This document shows, in pieces, positions 14,818 through 22,520 of a stretch of 23,262 bases of DNA. The stretch spans positions 1 through 23,262 of the forward strand of contig JBDLRH010000001.1 of the NCBI GenBank assembly GCA_039800165.1, in the 5' to 3' direction. The position numbers were made by a program, and so were the translations under genes. Each line of letters begins with the position of its first letter. The first letter of the stretch is position 1. Below the pieces are notes generated by a model. The model saw only the letters and a program-made list of their open reading frames with translations. It was not told the origin of the DNA and made no database searches. This DNA is from JBDLRH01 sp039800165 (GTDB lineage Bacteria; Pseudomonadota; Gammaproteobacteria; Burkholderiales; Burkholderiaceae_C).

Positions 14818-15299
14818 GGTACCCGGTCGGATAGCGCGTGGGTGGCACCTTCGAAGCGGCGCTCCTCGGCGAACCACTGAAGCACCGGCACCGTGCCCGG
14901 CAGCACCGGCGTCACCGCCACCGGCAGTTGCTGCCACGCGAACTGCTGTCCCTCGTGCATCTGCAGCTCGCCGGTCCACTCGAACACCTTGCAGAAGTTC
15001 AGGCGCACCAGCGCATGCGGATAGTCCACCCGCTCCACCCGCCACGGCTGCGCAGGCCCGATCACGAGGCCGATCTCCTCGATCAGTTCGCGGCGCAGCG
15101 CCTGCTCCACCGTCTCGCCGGGCTCGACCTTGCCGCCCGGAAATTCCCAGTAGCCGGCATACACCTTGCCCGCGGGGCGCGAGGTCAGCAGGAAGGCTCC
15201 GTCGGCGCGGATCAGCACGCCTACCGCCACCTCGACCTCCTTGCGGTCGGGGCCGCCCTCGCGCGGGCGGTCGCCGTCAGCGACGAGTGCAGTGGCCAT
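14814..15299 (-). CDS. mutT: Nudix hydrolase, MutT type (161 aa)
   Basis: MutT hydrolyses 8-oxo-dGTP and so prevents its incorporation into DNA. The Nudix box is complete: GGKVEPGETVEQALRRELIEEIGL (residues about 55-78), with the REL-EE metal-binding glutamates. The conserved VAVGVLIRADGAFLLTSRPAGKVYAGYWEF precedes it, as in MutT. The first 20 residues (MATALVADGDRPREGGPDRK) are extra relative to the core, and no strong ribosome site is seen at 15299. It is the last gene of the minus-strand series rhodanese-argJ-DUF815-mutT. Confidence 0.92.
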   Translation of the reverse strand: MATALVADGDRPREGGPDRKEVEVAVGVLIRADGAFLLTSRPAGKVYAGYWEFPGGKVEPGETVEQALRRELIEEIGLVIGPAQPWRVERVDYPHALVRLNFCKVFEWTGELQMHEGQQFAWQQLPVAVTPVLPGTVPVLQWFAEERRFEGATHALSDRVP

Positions 15300-15358
15300 G
15301 GCGGGTGGCAGCGGCCTGCGTCAGACGGCAGCGTGGCTTGTCCGGGCGCGGCGAGGCC

Positions 15359-16231
15359 TCAGCCCGCATGCCGCCCGGCGTAGTCGCGCGCGAACTGGTA
15401 GGCCACACGGCCGCTGCGCGAGCCACGCTCCAGCGCCCACACCAGCGATTCGGGCTTGGCTGCTTCGATCGCCGCTGCGTTGACGCCGAACGACGAAAGC
15501 CACTGCGCGACGATGGCCAGGTACTCGTCCTGGCTGAAGGGGTAGAAGCTCACCCACAGGCCAAAGCGCTCGGACAGCGAGATCTTCTCTTCGACCACCT
15601 CGCCCGGGTGCACCTCGCCGTCGTCGGTGTGGGTGTACGACAGGTTCTCCTTCATGTACTCGGGCAGCAGGTGGCGCCGGTTGCTGGTGGCATAGATCAG
15701 AACATTGGGCGTGGCCGCCACCACCGAGCCATCGAGGATGGACTTGAGCGCCTTGTAGCCGGCCTCACCGTCCTCGAAGCTCAGGTCGTCGCAGTAGACG
15801 ATGAACTTCTCGGGCAGGCCCGCCACCACATCGATGATGTCCGGCAGGTCCGTCAGGTCGGCCTTGTCCACCTCGATCAGCCGCAGGCCCTGCGATGCGT
15901 ATTCGTTCAGGCAGCCCTTGATGAGGGATGACTTGCCGGTGCCACGCGCACCGGTCAGCAGCACGTTGTTGGCCGGCAGGCCGCGCACGAACTGCTCGGT
16001 GTTGCGCTGTACTTTTTCCTTCTGGCCGTCGATTTCCTTGAGGTCTGCCAGTCGCATGCCCGAGACATGCTGCACCGGCTCGAGCGTGCCGTGGCCCGAG
16101 CTGCGCTTGCGATAGCGCCAGGCGATCGACGCGCTCCAGTCGGGGGCGGTCAGCGGCTGCGGCAGGATGGCCTCGATGCGCTCGACCAGCTGCGTCGCGC
16201 GCTCGATGAGGTATTCGAATTTGTCGTTCAT
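15359..16231 (-). CDS. AAA+-type ATPase of the DUF815 family (290 aa)
   Basis: An ATPase of the DUF815 group. Walker A is GARGTGKSS at about 94-102. Walker B is in KFIVYCDDLSFE (about 141-152), and a sensor-1-like asparagine occurs in IYATSNRRHLLP. The segment after it, with SLSERFGLWVSFYPFSQDEY, contains the conserved arginine of an oligomeric AAA+ site. These proteins are widespread next to argJ and mutT in Burkholderiales; their role is not established. The start at ATG 16231 lies 21 bases after the argJ stop, so it belongs to the same transcript. Length is normal for the family. Confidence 0.93.
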   Translation of the reverse strand: MNDKFEYLIERATQLVERIEAILPQPLTAPDWSASIAWRYRKRSSGHGTLEPVQHVSGMRLADLKEIDGQKEKVQRNTEQFVRGLPANNVLLTGARGTGKSSLIKGCLNEYASQGLRLIEVDKADLTDLPDIIDVVAGLPEKFIVYCDDLSFEDGEAGYKALKSILDGSVVAATPNVLIYATSNRRHLLPEYMKENLSYTHTDDGEVHPGEVVEEKISLSERFGLWVSFYPFSQDEYLAIVAQWLSSFGVNAAAIEAAKPESLVWALERGSRSGRVAYQFARDYAGRHAG

Positions 16232-16252
16232 GAATGAAGTCGCCCGGTGCGC

Positions 16253-17482
16253 TTACGACCGGTAATCGGCATTGATGCTCACATAGTCGTGGCTGAAGTC
16301 GCAGGTCCACACGGTGTCGGCGGCATCACCGCGGCCCAGCACCACCCGCACCGTGATTTCGCTTTGCTTCATCACGCGCTGGCCGTCTTCTTCGCGGTAC
16401 TGCGGATGACGTCCGCCGTTCACCGCCACATGCACATCGTCCAGGTACAGGTCGATCCGGGTCTGGTCCAGATCGGCGATGCCGGCATAGCCGACCGCGG
16501 CAAGGATGCGGCCGAGGTTCGGGTCGCTGGCAAAGAAGGCGGTCTTGACCAGCGGCGAATGCGCAATCGCATAAGCCACCTGCCGGCACTCGTCGCCGGT
16601 CTTGCCGCCTTCCACCCGAACGGTGATGAACTTGGTGGCGCCTTCGCCATCACGCACGATCGCTTGCGCCAACGTGCGCGCCACGCCCAGCATCGCGTCC
16701 TTGAGCGCGCGGCCGTCGTCGCCTTGCAGTGAAGTGATCGGCGCATTGCCCGCCTTGCCGGTGGCAATCACCACGAAGGAGTCGTTGGTTGAGGTGTCGC
16801 CGTCCACCGTCACGCGGTTGAACGAGCCGTCGGCCAGCTCTTTGGCCAGCTGCTGCATCACGCCCGGCGCCACGACGGCGTCGGTGGCCATGAAGCCGAG
16901 CATGGTGGCCATGTTCGGGCGGATCATGCCCGCGCCCTTGCTGATGCCGCTGATGGAAATCGCCTTGCCATCCACGGTGGCGCGCGCGCTGGCGGCCTTG
17001 GGCACGGTGTCGGTGGTCATGATGCCTTCGGCAGCGCGCAGCCAGTGCGCGTCGCTGGCATCGGCCAGGGCGGCAGGCAGGCCCGCCACGATGCGGTCCA
17101 CCGGCAGCGGCTCCATGATCACGCCGGTGGAAAACGGCAGCACCTGCTCGGGCGAGATCTCGAGCTTGCGCGCCAGCGCGATGCAGGCGGTACGTGCGCG
17201 CACCAGGCCGTCTTCGCCAGTGCCGGCGTTGGCGTTGCCGGTGTTGATCACCATCGCGCGGATGCCGTGACCGGCGGCCAGGTGCTCGCGACACACCTGC
17301 ACCGGCGCTGCGCAAAAGCGGTTTTGCGTGAACACGCCGGCCACCTGCGCGCCGTCGTCGATCAGCACGACGGTGAGGTCCTTGCGGTGGGCCTTGCGGA
17401 TGCCCGCCTCGGCCACGCCGATACGCACGCCGGGCACGGGAAGAAGATCGCTCGCGCGCGGAGCGCTCAGGTTCACGGGCAT
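16253..17482 (-). CDS. argJ: bifunctional glutamate/ornithine N-acetyltransferase ArgJ (409 aa)
   Basis: ArgJ moves the acetyl group from N-acetylornithine to glutamate in the cyclic arginine pathway. The precursor cuts itself before a threonine that becomes the nucleophile; here the site is A192-T193 in IRPNMATMLGF. The oxyanion-hole region STG (118-120) and the conserved TVDGDTSTNDS block are present, and the C-terminus ends DYVSINADYRS as in homologues. The ATG at 17482 has AAGGAG just upstream; longer in-frame starts run through the rhodanese gene and are rejected. It lies 19 bases after the rhodanese stop. Whether it is mono- or bifunctional cannot be read from the sequence. Confidence 0.97.
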   Translation of the reverse strand: MPVNLSAPRASDLLPVPGVRIGVAEAGIRKAHRKDLTVVLIDDGAQVAGVFTQNRFCAAPVQVCREHLAAGHGIRAMVINTGNANAGTGEDGLVRARTACIALARKLEISPEQVLPFSTGVIMEPLPVDRIVAGLPAALADASDAHWLRAAEGIMTTDTVPKAASARATVDGKAISISGISKGAGMIRPNMATMLGFMATDAVVAPGVMQQLAKELADGSFNRVTVDGDTSTNDSFVVIATGKAGNAPITSLQGDDGRALKDAMLGVARTLAQAIVRDGEGATKFITVRVEGGKTGDECRQVAYAIAHSPLVKTAFFASDPNLGRILAAVGYAGIADLDQTRIDLYLDDVHVAVNGGRHPQYREEDGQRVMKQSEITVRVVLGRGDAADTVWTCDFSHDYVSINADYRS

Positions 17483-17501
17483 GGGGGCTCCTTGCGGAAG
17501 T

Positions 17502-17954
17502 TCAGTTCTGGCGCCACGGCAGGCCGCGTGCACGCCAGCCGGCAGCGCGGTTGCGGTGGCCGTCGGCGTCGGGGTCGCCTTCGAAGCCTTCGAGGATGTT
17601 GTAGGCGTCGTAGCCCAGTTCGGTGGCGCGCTTGGCGGCAGCAATCGAGCGGATGCCGCTGCGGCACAGCAGCAGCGCCTTCTTGCCCGGCGGAACCGCC
17701 AGACGCAGCGCCTCGTCAAAGTCGGGGTTGAGCGCCATGCCCGGCCACTGCTTCCACGCCACATGCGGCGCGCCGGGCACGAAGCCCACCCACTCCATCT
17801 CGGCCGAGGTGCGGATGTCCACCAGCACGCCATCACCCTTGCGCCACCAGTCGTAGGCGGTCTGGGGCGAGATGTCGCCGGCGTAGCCGGCAGCAGGTCG
17901 CACAGCGTCGCTGCCGTCGCCGTCTGCGCTGCCCGAAAGGCTGTTGTTGCTCAT
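17502..17954 (-). CDS. single-domain rhodanese-like protein (150 aa)
   Basis: A rhodanese fold with the active-site loop CRSGIR (C97 as the persulphide-carrying cysteine) after the central strand KALLLC. The N-terminal strand DGVLVDIRTSAEMEWVGFVP is the usual CH2A-like region. The loop begins CRSG, which suggests sulphur transfer rather than a phosphatase-type loop. ATG 17954 gives a polar leader of about 25 residues; an upstream frame exists but runs into non-coding sequence. The protein has no signal peptide and is probably cytoplasmic. It leads the minus-strand set with argJ; its substrate is unknown. Confidence 0.88.
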   Translation of the reverse strand: MSNNSLSGSADGDGSDAVRPAAGYAGDISPQTAYDWWRKGDGVLVDIRTSAEMEWVGFVPGAPHVAWKQWPGMALNPDFDEALRLAVPPGKKALLLCRSGIRSIAAAKRATELGYDAYNILEGFEGDPDADGHRNRAAGWRARGLPWRQN

Positions 17955-18220
17955 CCGGGAATTGTGCCAGTGCACGCCGGCGCCCCGGCTGGCCCGCAGA
18001 CGGCAAGGGCCCATGGGCTTCGGTGCACGAGATGCCTGAAGCCCGACCCCCTTGGCGCCCCTGAAACCCTTCAACGGGCTCGGAAACCGGCACGCTGCGC
18101 GCTGCCCACGCGCAAGAACGACCATGATCGCGCCCCGCAAGTGCAAGGTCAGGCAGCAATGCGGGCCATGTAAAGGCCGCGTCAGGCGGTTCCATGCCTT
18201 TCACGGCCTGTTGCAGGCGG

Positions 18221-18248
18221 TTGCACAGTTCGGTGCTTTCCCTATCAC
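18221..18248 (+). promoter_or_regulatory. weak sigma70-like promoter candidate before the TRAP operon
   Basis: The 354-base gap 17955-18308 separates the divergent rhodanese and TRAP genes and holds no credible gene. TTGCAC (18221-18226) and TATCAC (18243-18248), spaced by 16 bases and about 60 bases before the binding-protein start, are the best -35/-10-like pair I can find. Each matches four of six consensus positions, so the call is tentative. No clear operator repeat is seen. Confidence 0.25.
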
Positions 18249-18308
18249 GCCAGAGCGGGAGAGCTGCCAATGATCGAGCGTTCCATTCACTTTCACAGGA
18301 GACCCTCC

Positions 18309-19457
18309 ATGTCCGAGACCAAGAATTCCAAAGTGGTGCAGCGCCGCGGCCTGCTCAAGGGCGCTGCCGTGGCCGCTGGTGCCGCCGGCGCCATGTCGGC
18401 CCCGATGGTGGCGATGGCGCAGACCACCACCCTGCGCTTCCAGAGCACCTGGCCGGCCAAGGACCTGTTCCACGAATTCGCCAACGACTTCGCCAAGAAG
18501 GTCAACGACATGGCGGGCGGCCGCCTGAAGATCGAGGTGCTGCCCGCCGGTGCCGTGGTGCCCGCGTTCCAGCTGCTCGAAGGCGTCTCCAAGGGCACGC
18601 TCGACGGTGGTCACGGCGTGCTGGTCTACCACTACGGCAAGAACTCGGCGCTGGCCCTGTGGGGTTCCGGCCCGTCGTTCGGCATGGACGCCAACATGCT
18701 GCTGGCCTGGCACAAGTACGGCGGCGGCGAGGCCCTGCTGCAAGAGGTGTACAAGAGCGTGAACGTGGACGTGAAGTCCTTCGTCTACGGCCCGATGCCC
18801 ACCCAGCCGCTGGGCTGGTTCAAGAAGCCGATTGCCAAGTCGGCCGACCTCAAGGGCGTGAAGTTCCGTACCGTGGGCATTGCGGTGGACGTGTTCACCG
18901 ACATGGGCGCTGCGGTGAACCCGCTGCCCGGCGGCGAGATCGTTCCCGCGCTGGACCGCGGCCTGATCGACGGCGCCGAGTTCAACAACGCCACTTCTGA
19001 CCGCATCCTCGGCTTCCCCGACGTGGTCAAGAACTGCATGCTGCAAAGCTTCCACCAGAGCAGCGAGCAGTTCGAGATCATGTTCAACGGCCCGAAGTAC
19101 CGCGAACTGCCCGCCGAGCTGCGCGCCATCATCGACGTGGCCGTCGAGGCCAGCAGCGCCGAGATGAGCTGGAAGATGGTGGACCGCAACTCCAAGGACT
19201 ACATCGAGCTCAAGAAGGCTGGCATCAAGTTCTTCAAGACGCCCGATTCGATCCTGCGCGAGCAGCTGGTTGCCTACGACAAGGTGGTGGCCAAGAAGGC
19301 TGCAGAGAACCCGCTCTTCAAGAAGGTGCTGGATTCGCAGCGCGCCTTCGCAGAGCGTGCCGGTGCATGGCAGAACGACTACACGGTGGACATGAAGATG
19401 GCCTGGAACCACTACTTCCGCCGCCCGGCCGCAGGCGCCGCGCCGAAGAAGAGCTGA
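18309..19457 (+). CDS. dctP: TRAP transporter substrate-binding protein, DctP family, Tat signal (382 aa)
   Basis: Periplasmic receptor that captures an organic acid and delivers it to the TRAP permeases. The ATG at 18309 has AGGAG before it; an upstream ATG at 18270 lacks one. Residues 8-37 (KVVQRRGLLKGAAVAAGAAG ... AMA) are a twin-arginine signal with R12-R13, so the protein is probably exported folded. The mature part begins TTTLRFQSTWPAKDLFHEFA. It contains the ligand-arginine region KGVKFRTVGIAVDVFTDMGA and then PLPGGEIVPALDRGLIDGAE, as in the TakP-like branch that binds 2-oxo or hydroxy acids. The substrate itself cannot be read from sequence. A terminator-like hairpin follows, so it is probably made in excess over the permeases. 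Confidence 0.94.
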   Translation: MSETKNSKVVQRRGLLKGAAVAAGAAGAMSAPMVAMAQTTTLRFQSTWPAKDLFHEFANDFAKKVNDMAGGRLKIEVLPAGAVVPAFQLLEGVSKGTLDGGHGVLVYHYGKNSALALWGSGPSFGMDANMLLAWHKYGGGEALLQEVYKSVNVDVKSFVYGPMPTQPLGWFKKPIAKSADLKGVKFRTVGIAVDVFTDMGAAVNPLPGGEIVPALDRGLIDGAEFNNATSDRILGFPDVVKNCMLQSFHQSSEQFEIMFNGPKYRELPAELRAIIDVAVEASSAEMSWKMVDRNSKDYIELKKAGIKFFKTPDSILREQLVAYDKVVAKKAAENPLFKKVLDSQRAFAERAGAWQNDYTVDMKMAWNHYFRRPAAGAAPKKS

Positions 19458-19477
19458 GCCCCCTGCCGCTCGCCGCA

Positions 19478-19515
19478 GGCCACCGGTTCCGAAAGGCCGG
19501 TGGCCTTGCGTTTTT
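19478..19515 (+). terminator. intercistronic hairpin terminator between binding protein and permeases
   Basis: GGCCACCGG (19478-19486) pairs perfectly with CCGGTGGCC (19497-19505) around a ten-base loop, and TTGCGTTTTT follows. Being inside the operon, it probably terminates only part of the transcripts and lowers permease expression relative to the binding protein; it may also protect the 3' end of the upstream message. Confidence 0.7.
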
Positions 19516-19566
19516 GGCGAGAGCAGTCTTTACAAACCTTCACCTGAACTCCGGAACCGTCCTTAC

Positions 19567-20199
19567 ATGCAACGCCTTCTGTTGGCGGTGGACCGCTTGT
19601 CGACCTGGCTGGGCCAGGCCTTCTCGTGGCTCATCGTCTTGCTGACCCTGCAGATCACTGCCGAGGTCTTCTTCCGCTACGTGCTCAACGAGCCGCACGA
19701 CTGGGCACTGAATGTGCAGATCATGATGTACGGCACCGTCTTCATGATGGCCGGCGCCTACACGCTCAGCAAGAACGGCCATGTGCGCGGCGACGTGCTC
19801 TACGGCTTCTTCGAGCCGCGTACCCAGGCCACCATCGACCTGGTGCTCTACATCCTGTTCTTCCTGCCCGGCATCGTTGCGCTGACCTGGGCCGGCTGGA
19901 CCTATGCGAACGAAGCGCTCGCCATCCGCGAGAAGACCTTCTCGGCCACGCCGCTGCCGCTGTATCCGTTCAAGTTCGTGATCCCGCTGGCCGGCGGGAT
20001 GCTGCTGCTGCAGGGCATCGTCGAGATCGTGCGCTGCATCCAGTGCCTGCGTGAAGGCGCATGGCCCTCGCGCGAGCAGGACGTCGAGGAAGTGGACGTC
20101 GACAAGCTCAAGCAGATGGTGCACGTGAAGGACGAAGACATCGCCGCGCTCGACAAGTACGTGGCGCCGCAGGCTTCCAGCGCAGGAGGCCACAAGTGA
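19567..20199 (+). CDS. dctQ: TRAP transporter small permease, DctQ type (210 aa)
   Basis: Inner-membrane subunit with four hydrophobic helices: about 18-38 (FSWLIVLLTLQITAEVFF), 48-68 (NVQIMMYGTVFMMAGAYTLS), 92-113 (IDLVLYILFFLPGIVALTW) and 135-158 (FKFVIPLAGGMLLLQGIVEI). The signature around FFRYVLNEPHDWALNVQIMM is normal for DctQ. The C-terminal 45 residues form an acidic, charged cytoplasmic-looking tail (REQDVEEVDVDKLKQMVHVK), longer than in many homologues. The stop overlaps the GTG start of the large permease (GTGA), so the two are translationally coupled. Start at ATG 19567. Confidence 0.93.
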   Translation: MQRLLLAVDRLSTWLGQAFSWLIVLLTLQITAEVFFRYVLNEPHDWALNVQIMMYGTVFMMAGAYTLSKNGHVRGDVLYGFFEPRTQATIDLVLYILFFLPGIVALTWAGWTYANEALAIREKTFSATPLPLYPFKFVIPLAGGMLLLQGIVEIVRCIQCLREGAWPSREQDVEEVDVDKLKQMVHVKDEDIAALDKYVAPQASSAGGHK

Positions 20200-22361
20200 A
20201 GATCAAGAAGGAACTCTGGTTCGGCCTGGTCATCATGGGCCTGATCATCGCGGGCACCGCGGTGATGCTGCTGTCGGCCGACAAGATCACCAACGGCCAC
20301 CTTGGCCTGATGATGCTGGCCCTTGTCGTCGTGGCGATCATGCTGGGCTTTCCCACCGCGTTCACGCTGATGGGCATGGGCATGCTGTTCACCTGGCTTG
20401 CCTACGAGGAGAACGTGACCAAGACGCTGGACCTGATGGTGCAGTCGGCGTTCAAGGTGATGAGCAATGACGTGCTCATCTCCATTCCGCTGTTCGTCTT
20501 CATGGGCTACCTGGTCGAGCGCGCCAACCTGATCGACAAGCTGTTCCGCAGCCTGCACCTCGCGCTGGCGCGCGTGCCCGGCTCGCTGGCCGTGGCCACG
20601 CTGTTCACCTGCGCGGTGTTTGCCACCGCCACCGGCATCGTCGGTGCGGTGGTCACGCTGATGGGGCTGCTGGCGCTGCCGCAGATGCTCAAGGGCGGCT
20701 ACGACGTGCGGCTGTCGGCCGGCGCCATCACCGCCGGTGGCTGCCTGGGCATCCTGATCCCGCCGTCGGTGCTGCTGATCGTCTACGGCGCCACCGCCGG
20801 CGTGTCGGTGGTGCAGCTGTACGCCGGCGCGTTCTTCCCCGGCATCATGCTCGCTGGCCTGTACATCGTGTACGTGATCATCCTGGCCAAGCTCAAGCCC
20901 GAGATGGCGCCGCCGCTGTCGGCCGAAGCGCGCTTCGTGCCGCTGCCGCCGATGACGCAGCGCATTGCCGATACGGTGTCGCAGCGCGCACTGCCCGGCC
21001 TGCTGTCGGCCCTGAAGGGCTCGCGCAATGCCGATGTGCCCGCCAGCCACCTGCTGCGCCAGCTGGGCATTGCACTGCTGCCGGCGCTGGTGTTCCTGCT
21101 GGTGGCGCTGCTGTCGTACCGCGTGGCCACCTCGCCGGCCGAAGCCGACGCCGCTCCGCAAGAGGCCGCCAGCAGCGGCCTGGCCGAGCCCACCGGCACA
21201 CCCGCCGAGCGCTCGGCTGCCCCGGGCGGGCTGGCTGAGCCACCTGGTGCCTCCGGCGTGCAGGAGCCCCCAGGAAGCGGTGGCCTGAAGGAGCCCGCCG
21301 GTGCTGCCGGCGGCGTGCAGGAGCCCCCCGGTGCCGCATCGGGTGGACTGCAAGAGCCCCCTGGCACCGCAGCGCCATCTGGCGGCTTGCAGGAGCCGCC
21401 GGGTGCGGGCGGCGGACTGCAAGAGCCCCCGGGCGCGAAGGCAGCGGCAACAGGCGCTGCACCGTCTGGCCTGCAAGAGCCACCTGGCGCTGCGCCTGCA
21501 GCCAGCGCGGCCGCGCCCGCGGCAGAGGCTGGCGCAGGTGCACAGACCAGCGCACCCGCTGCGGCCCAGACGACTGCGCCAGCCGCTGCGCCCGAAGCGC
21601 CGCGCAAGCCCGCAGGCCGCAACTTCTGGATCGGGCTGGGTGTGGGCGCGCTGGCGCTCATCGGCTTTTATGCCGCGCTCACCTTCCAGCGGCTGGAAGT
21701 CTTCAAGATGCTGCTGGCAAGCTTCTTCCCGCTGCTGATCCTGATCCTGGCGGTGCTGGGCTCGATCGTGTTCGGCCTGGCCACGCCCACCGAGGCGGCA
21801 GCCGTCGGCGCGTTCGGCGGCTTCCTGCTGGCGGTGGCCTACAAGCAGTTCAACATGACGGTGCTCAAGGAGTCGGTGTTCCTCACGGCCAAGACCAGCG
21901 CCATGGTGTGCTGGCTGTTCGTGGGCAGCGCGATCTTCTCGGCAGCCTTCGCGCTGCTGGGTGGCCAGGAGCTGGTCGAGAAGTGGGTGATGTCGCTCAA
22001 CCTGTCGAAGACCGAGTTCCTGATCCTGAGCCAGGTGATCATCTTCATCCTGGGCTGGCCGCTGGAGTGGACCGAGATCATCGTGATCTTCATGCCGATC
22101 TTCATCCCGCTGCTGGACAACTTCGGCGTCGACCCGCTGTTCTTCGGGCTGCTGGTGGCGCTGAACCTGCAGACCGCCTTCCTGAGCCCGCCGGTGGCGA
22201 TGGCGGCGTTCTACCTGAAGGGGGTGAGCCCGCCGCATGTCACGCTCAACCAGATCTTTGCGGGGATGATTCCGTTCATGGGCATCCAGATCTTCGCGAT
22301 CGTGCTGCTCTACAACTTCCCGGAAATCGGTCTGTGGCTGCCGCAGGTGCTCTACAAGTGA
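20196..22361 (+). CDS. dctM: TRAP transporter large permease, DctM type, with repeat-bearing insertion (721 aa)
   Basis: DctM is the sodium-driven transport subunit. GTG 20196 is the start: AGGAGG stands six bases before it and it overlaps the dctQ stop. Family landmarks include MLGFPTAFTLMGMG, LGILIPPSVLLIVYGATAGV, the TPTEAAAVGAFG block at about 530-541, and LSPPVAMAAFYLKGV near the end. The usual length is about 430 residues; this one has 721. The extra sequence lies between the two halves (about 240-505). It comprises a hydrophobic helix 287-308, a loop 312-474 with nine GLQEPPG-like units and an Ala/Pro-rich tail, then a second helix 477-496. By charge distribution the loop is probably periplasmic. 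Both transport halves look intact. Confidence 0.94.
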   Translation: MKIKKELWFGLVIMGLIIAGTAVMLLSADKITNGHLGLMMLALVVVAIMLGFPTAFTLMGMGMLFTWLAYEENVTKTLDLMVQSAFKVMSNDVLISIPLFVFMGYLVERANLIDKLFRSLHLALARVPGSLAVATLFTCAVFATATGIVGAVVTLMGLLALPQMLKGGYDVRLSAGAITAGGCLGILIPPSVLLIVYGATAGVSVVQLYAGAFFPGIMLAGLYIVYVIILAKLKPEMAPPLSAEARFVPLPPMTQRIADTVSQRALPGLLSALKGSRNADVPASHLLRQLGIALLPALVFLLVALLSYRVATSPAEADAAPQEAASSGLAEPTGTPAERSAAPGGLAEPPGASGVQEPPGSGGLKEPAGAAGGVQEPPGAASGGLQEPPGTAAPSGGLQEPPGAGGGLQEPPGAKAAATGAAPSGLQEPPGAAPAASAAAPAAEAGAGAQTSAPAAAQTTAPAAAPEAPRKPAGRNFWIGLGVGALALIGFYAALTFQRLEVFKMLLASFFPLLILILAVLGSIVFGLATPTEAAAVGAFGGFLLAVAYKQFNMTVLKESVFLTAKTSAMVCWLFVGSAIFSAAFALLGGQELVEKWVMSLNLSKTEFLILSQVIIFILGWPLEWTEIIVIFMPIFIPLLDNFGVDPLFFGLLVALNLQTAFLSPPVAMAAFYLKGVSPPHVTLNQIFAGMIPFMGIQIFAIVLLYNFPEIGLWLPQVLYK
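21177..21488 (+). repeat. nine-unit degenerate repeat G-[LV]-[QAK]-E-P-[PAT]-G inside dctM
   Basis: Residues 328-431 of the large permease contain nine copies: GLAEPTG, GLAEPPG, GVQEPPG, GLKEPAG, GVQEPPG, then four GLQEPPG. Spacers of 2-10 small residues (Gly, Ala, Ser, Thr, Pro) separate them. The four identical C-terminal units use mixed codons (CTGCAAGAGCCCCC, TTGCAGGAGCCGCC), so the protein motif, rather than recent DNA duplication alone, appears to be kept. Seven units contain Pro-Pro-Gly. The following 40 residues are Ala/Pro/Thr-rich. Confidence 0.93.
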
Positions 22362-22385
22362 CCTGAAGCGCCCAACGAAACCCCT

Positions 22386-22412
22386 GGGGGACCGCAAGGT
22401 CCCCCTTTTTTT
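22386..22412 (+). terminator. Rho-independent terminator after dctM
   Basis: GGGGGACC (22386-22393), loop GCAA, GGTCCCCC (22398-22405), then seven T. This perfect eight-pair stem with a GNRA loop, 25 bases after the dctM stop, ends the TRAP transcript and separates it from icmF. Confidence 0.95.
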
Positions 22413-22428
22413 GCCCGATCCGGTACCA

Positions 22429-22450
22429 TTGACGTTTACGTCAACGTCAA
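22429..22450 (+). promoter_or_regulatory. palindromic operator-like site upstream of icmF
   Basis: TTGACG-TTTA-CGTCAA (22429-22444) is an inverted repeat with six-base arms, directly followed by a third half-site CGTCAA (22445-22450). It lies about 70-90 bases before the icmF start and just after the TRAP terminator, so it should control icmF. The sequence resembles the sites of MerR-type regulators of acyl-CoA and branched-chain amino-acid catabolism (LiuR-like), which would fit isobutyryl-CoA metabolism; this link rests on memory of the motif and is inference. The TTGACG arm could also overlap a -35 box. Confidence 0.55.
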
Positions 22451-22520
22451 CACGCCGCAGCCGCTTCCACTTGGCAAGATGGCGCGTCCCTGCCATCCTC
22501 GCCCGTCTTCAGGAGAACCC

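Noticed and set aside
18117..18308. Possible small gene in the gap before the TRAP operon
   Set aside because: Frames there have no ribosome site and read as low-complexity antisense or leader sequence.
21177..21488. CRISPR-like array
   Set aside because: The repeats are coding, degenerate at DNA level, short and irregularly spaced, lying within the dctM reading frame.
19902..22496. 864-codon open frame on the minus strand across the TRAP permease genes
   Set aside because: Its product is dominated by His, Arg, Gln and Gly with no domain, as expected for the antisense of a GC-rich gene; the plus strand has well-recognised DctQ and DctM.
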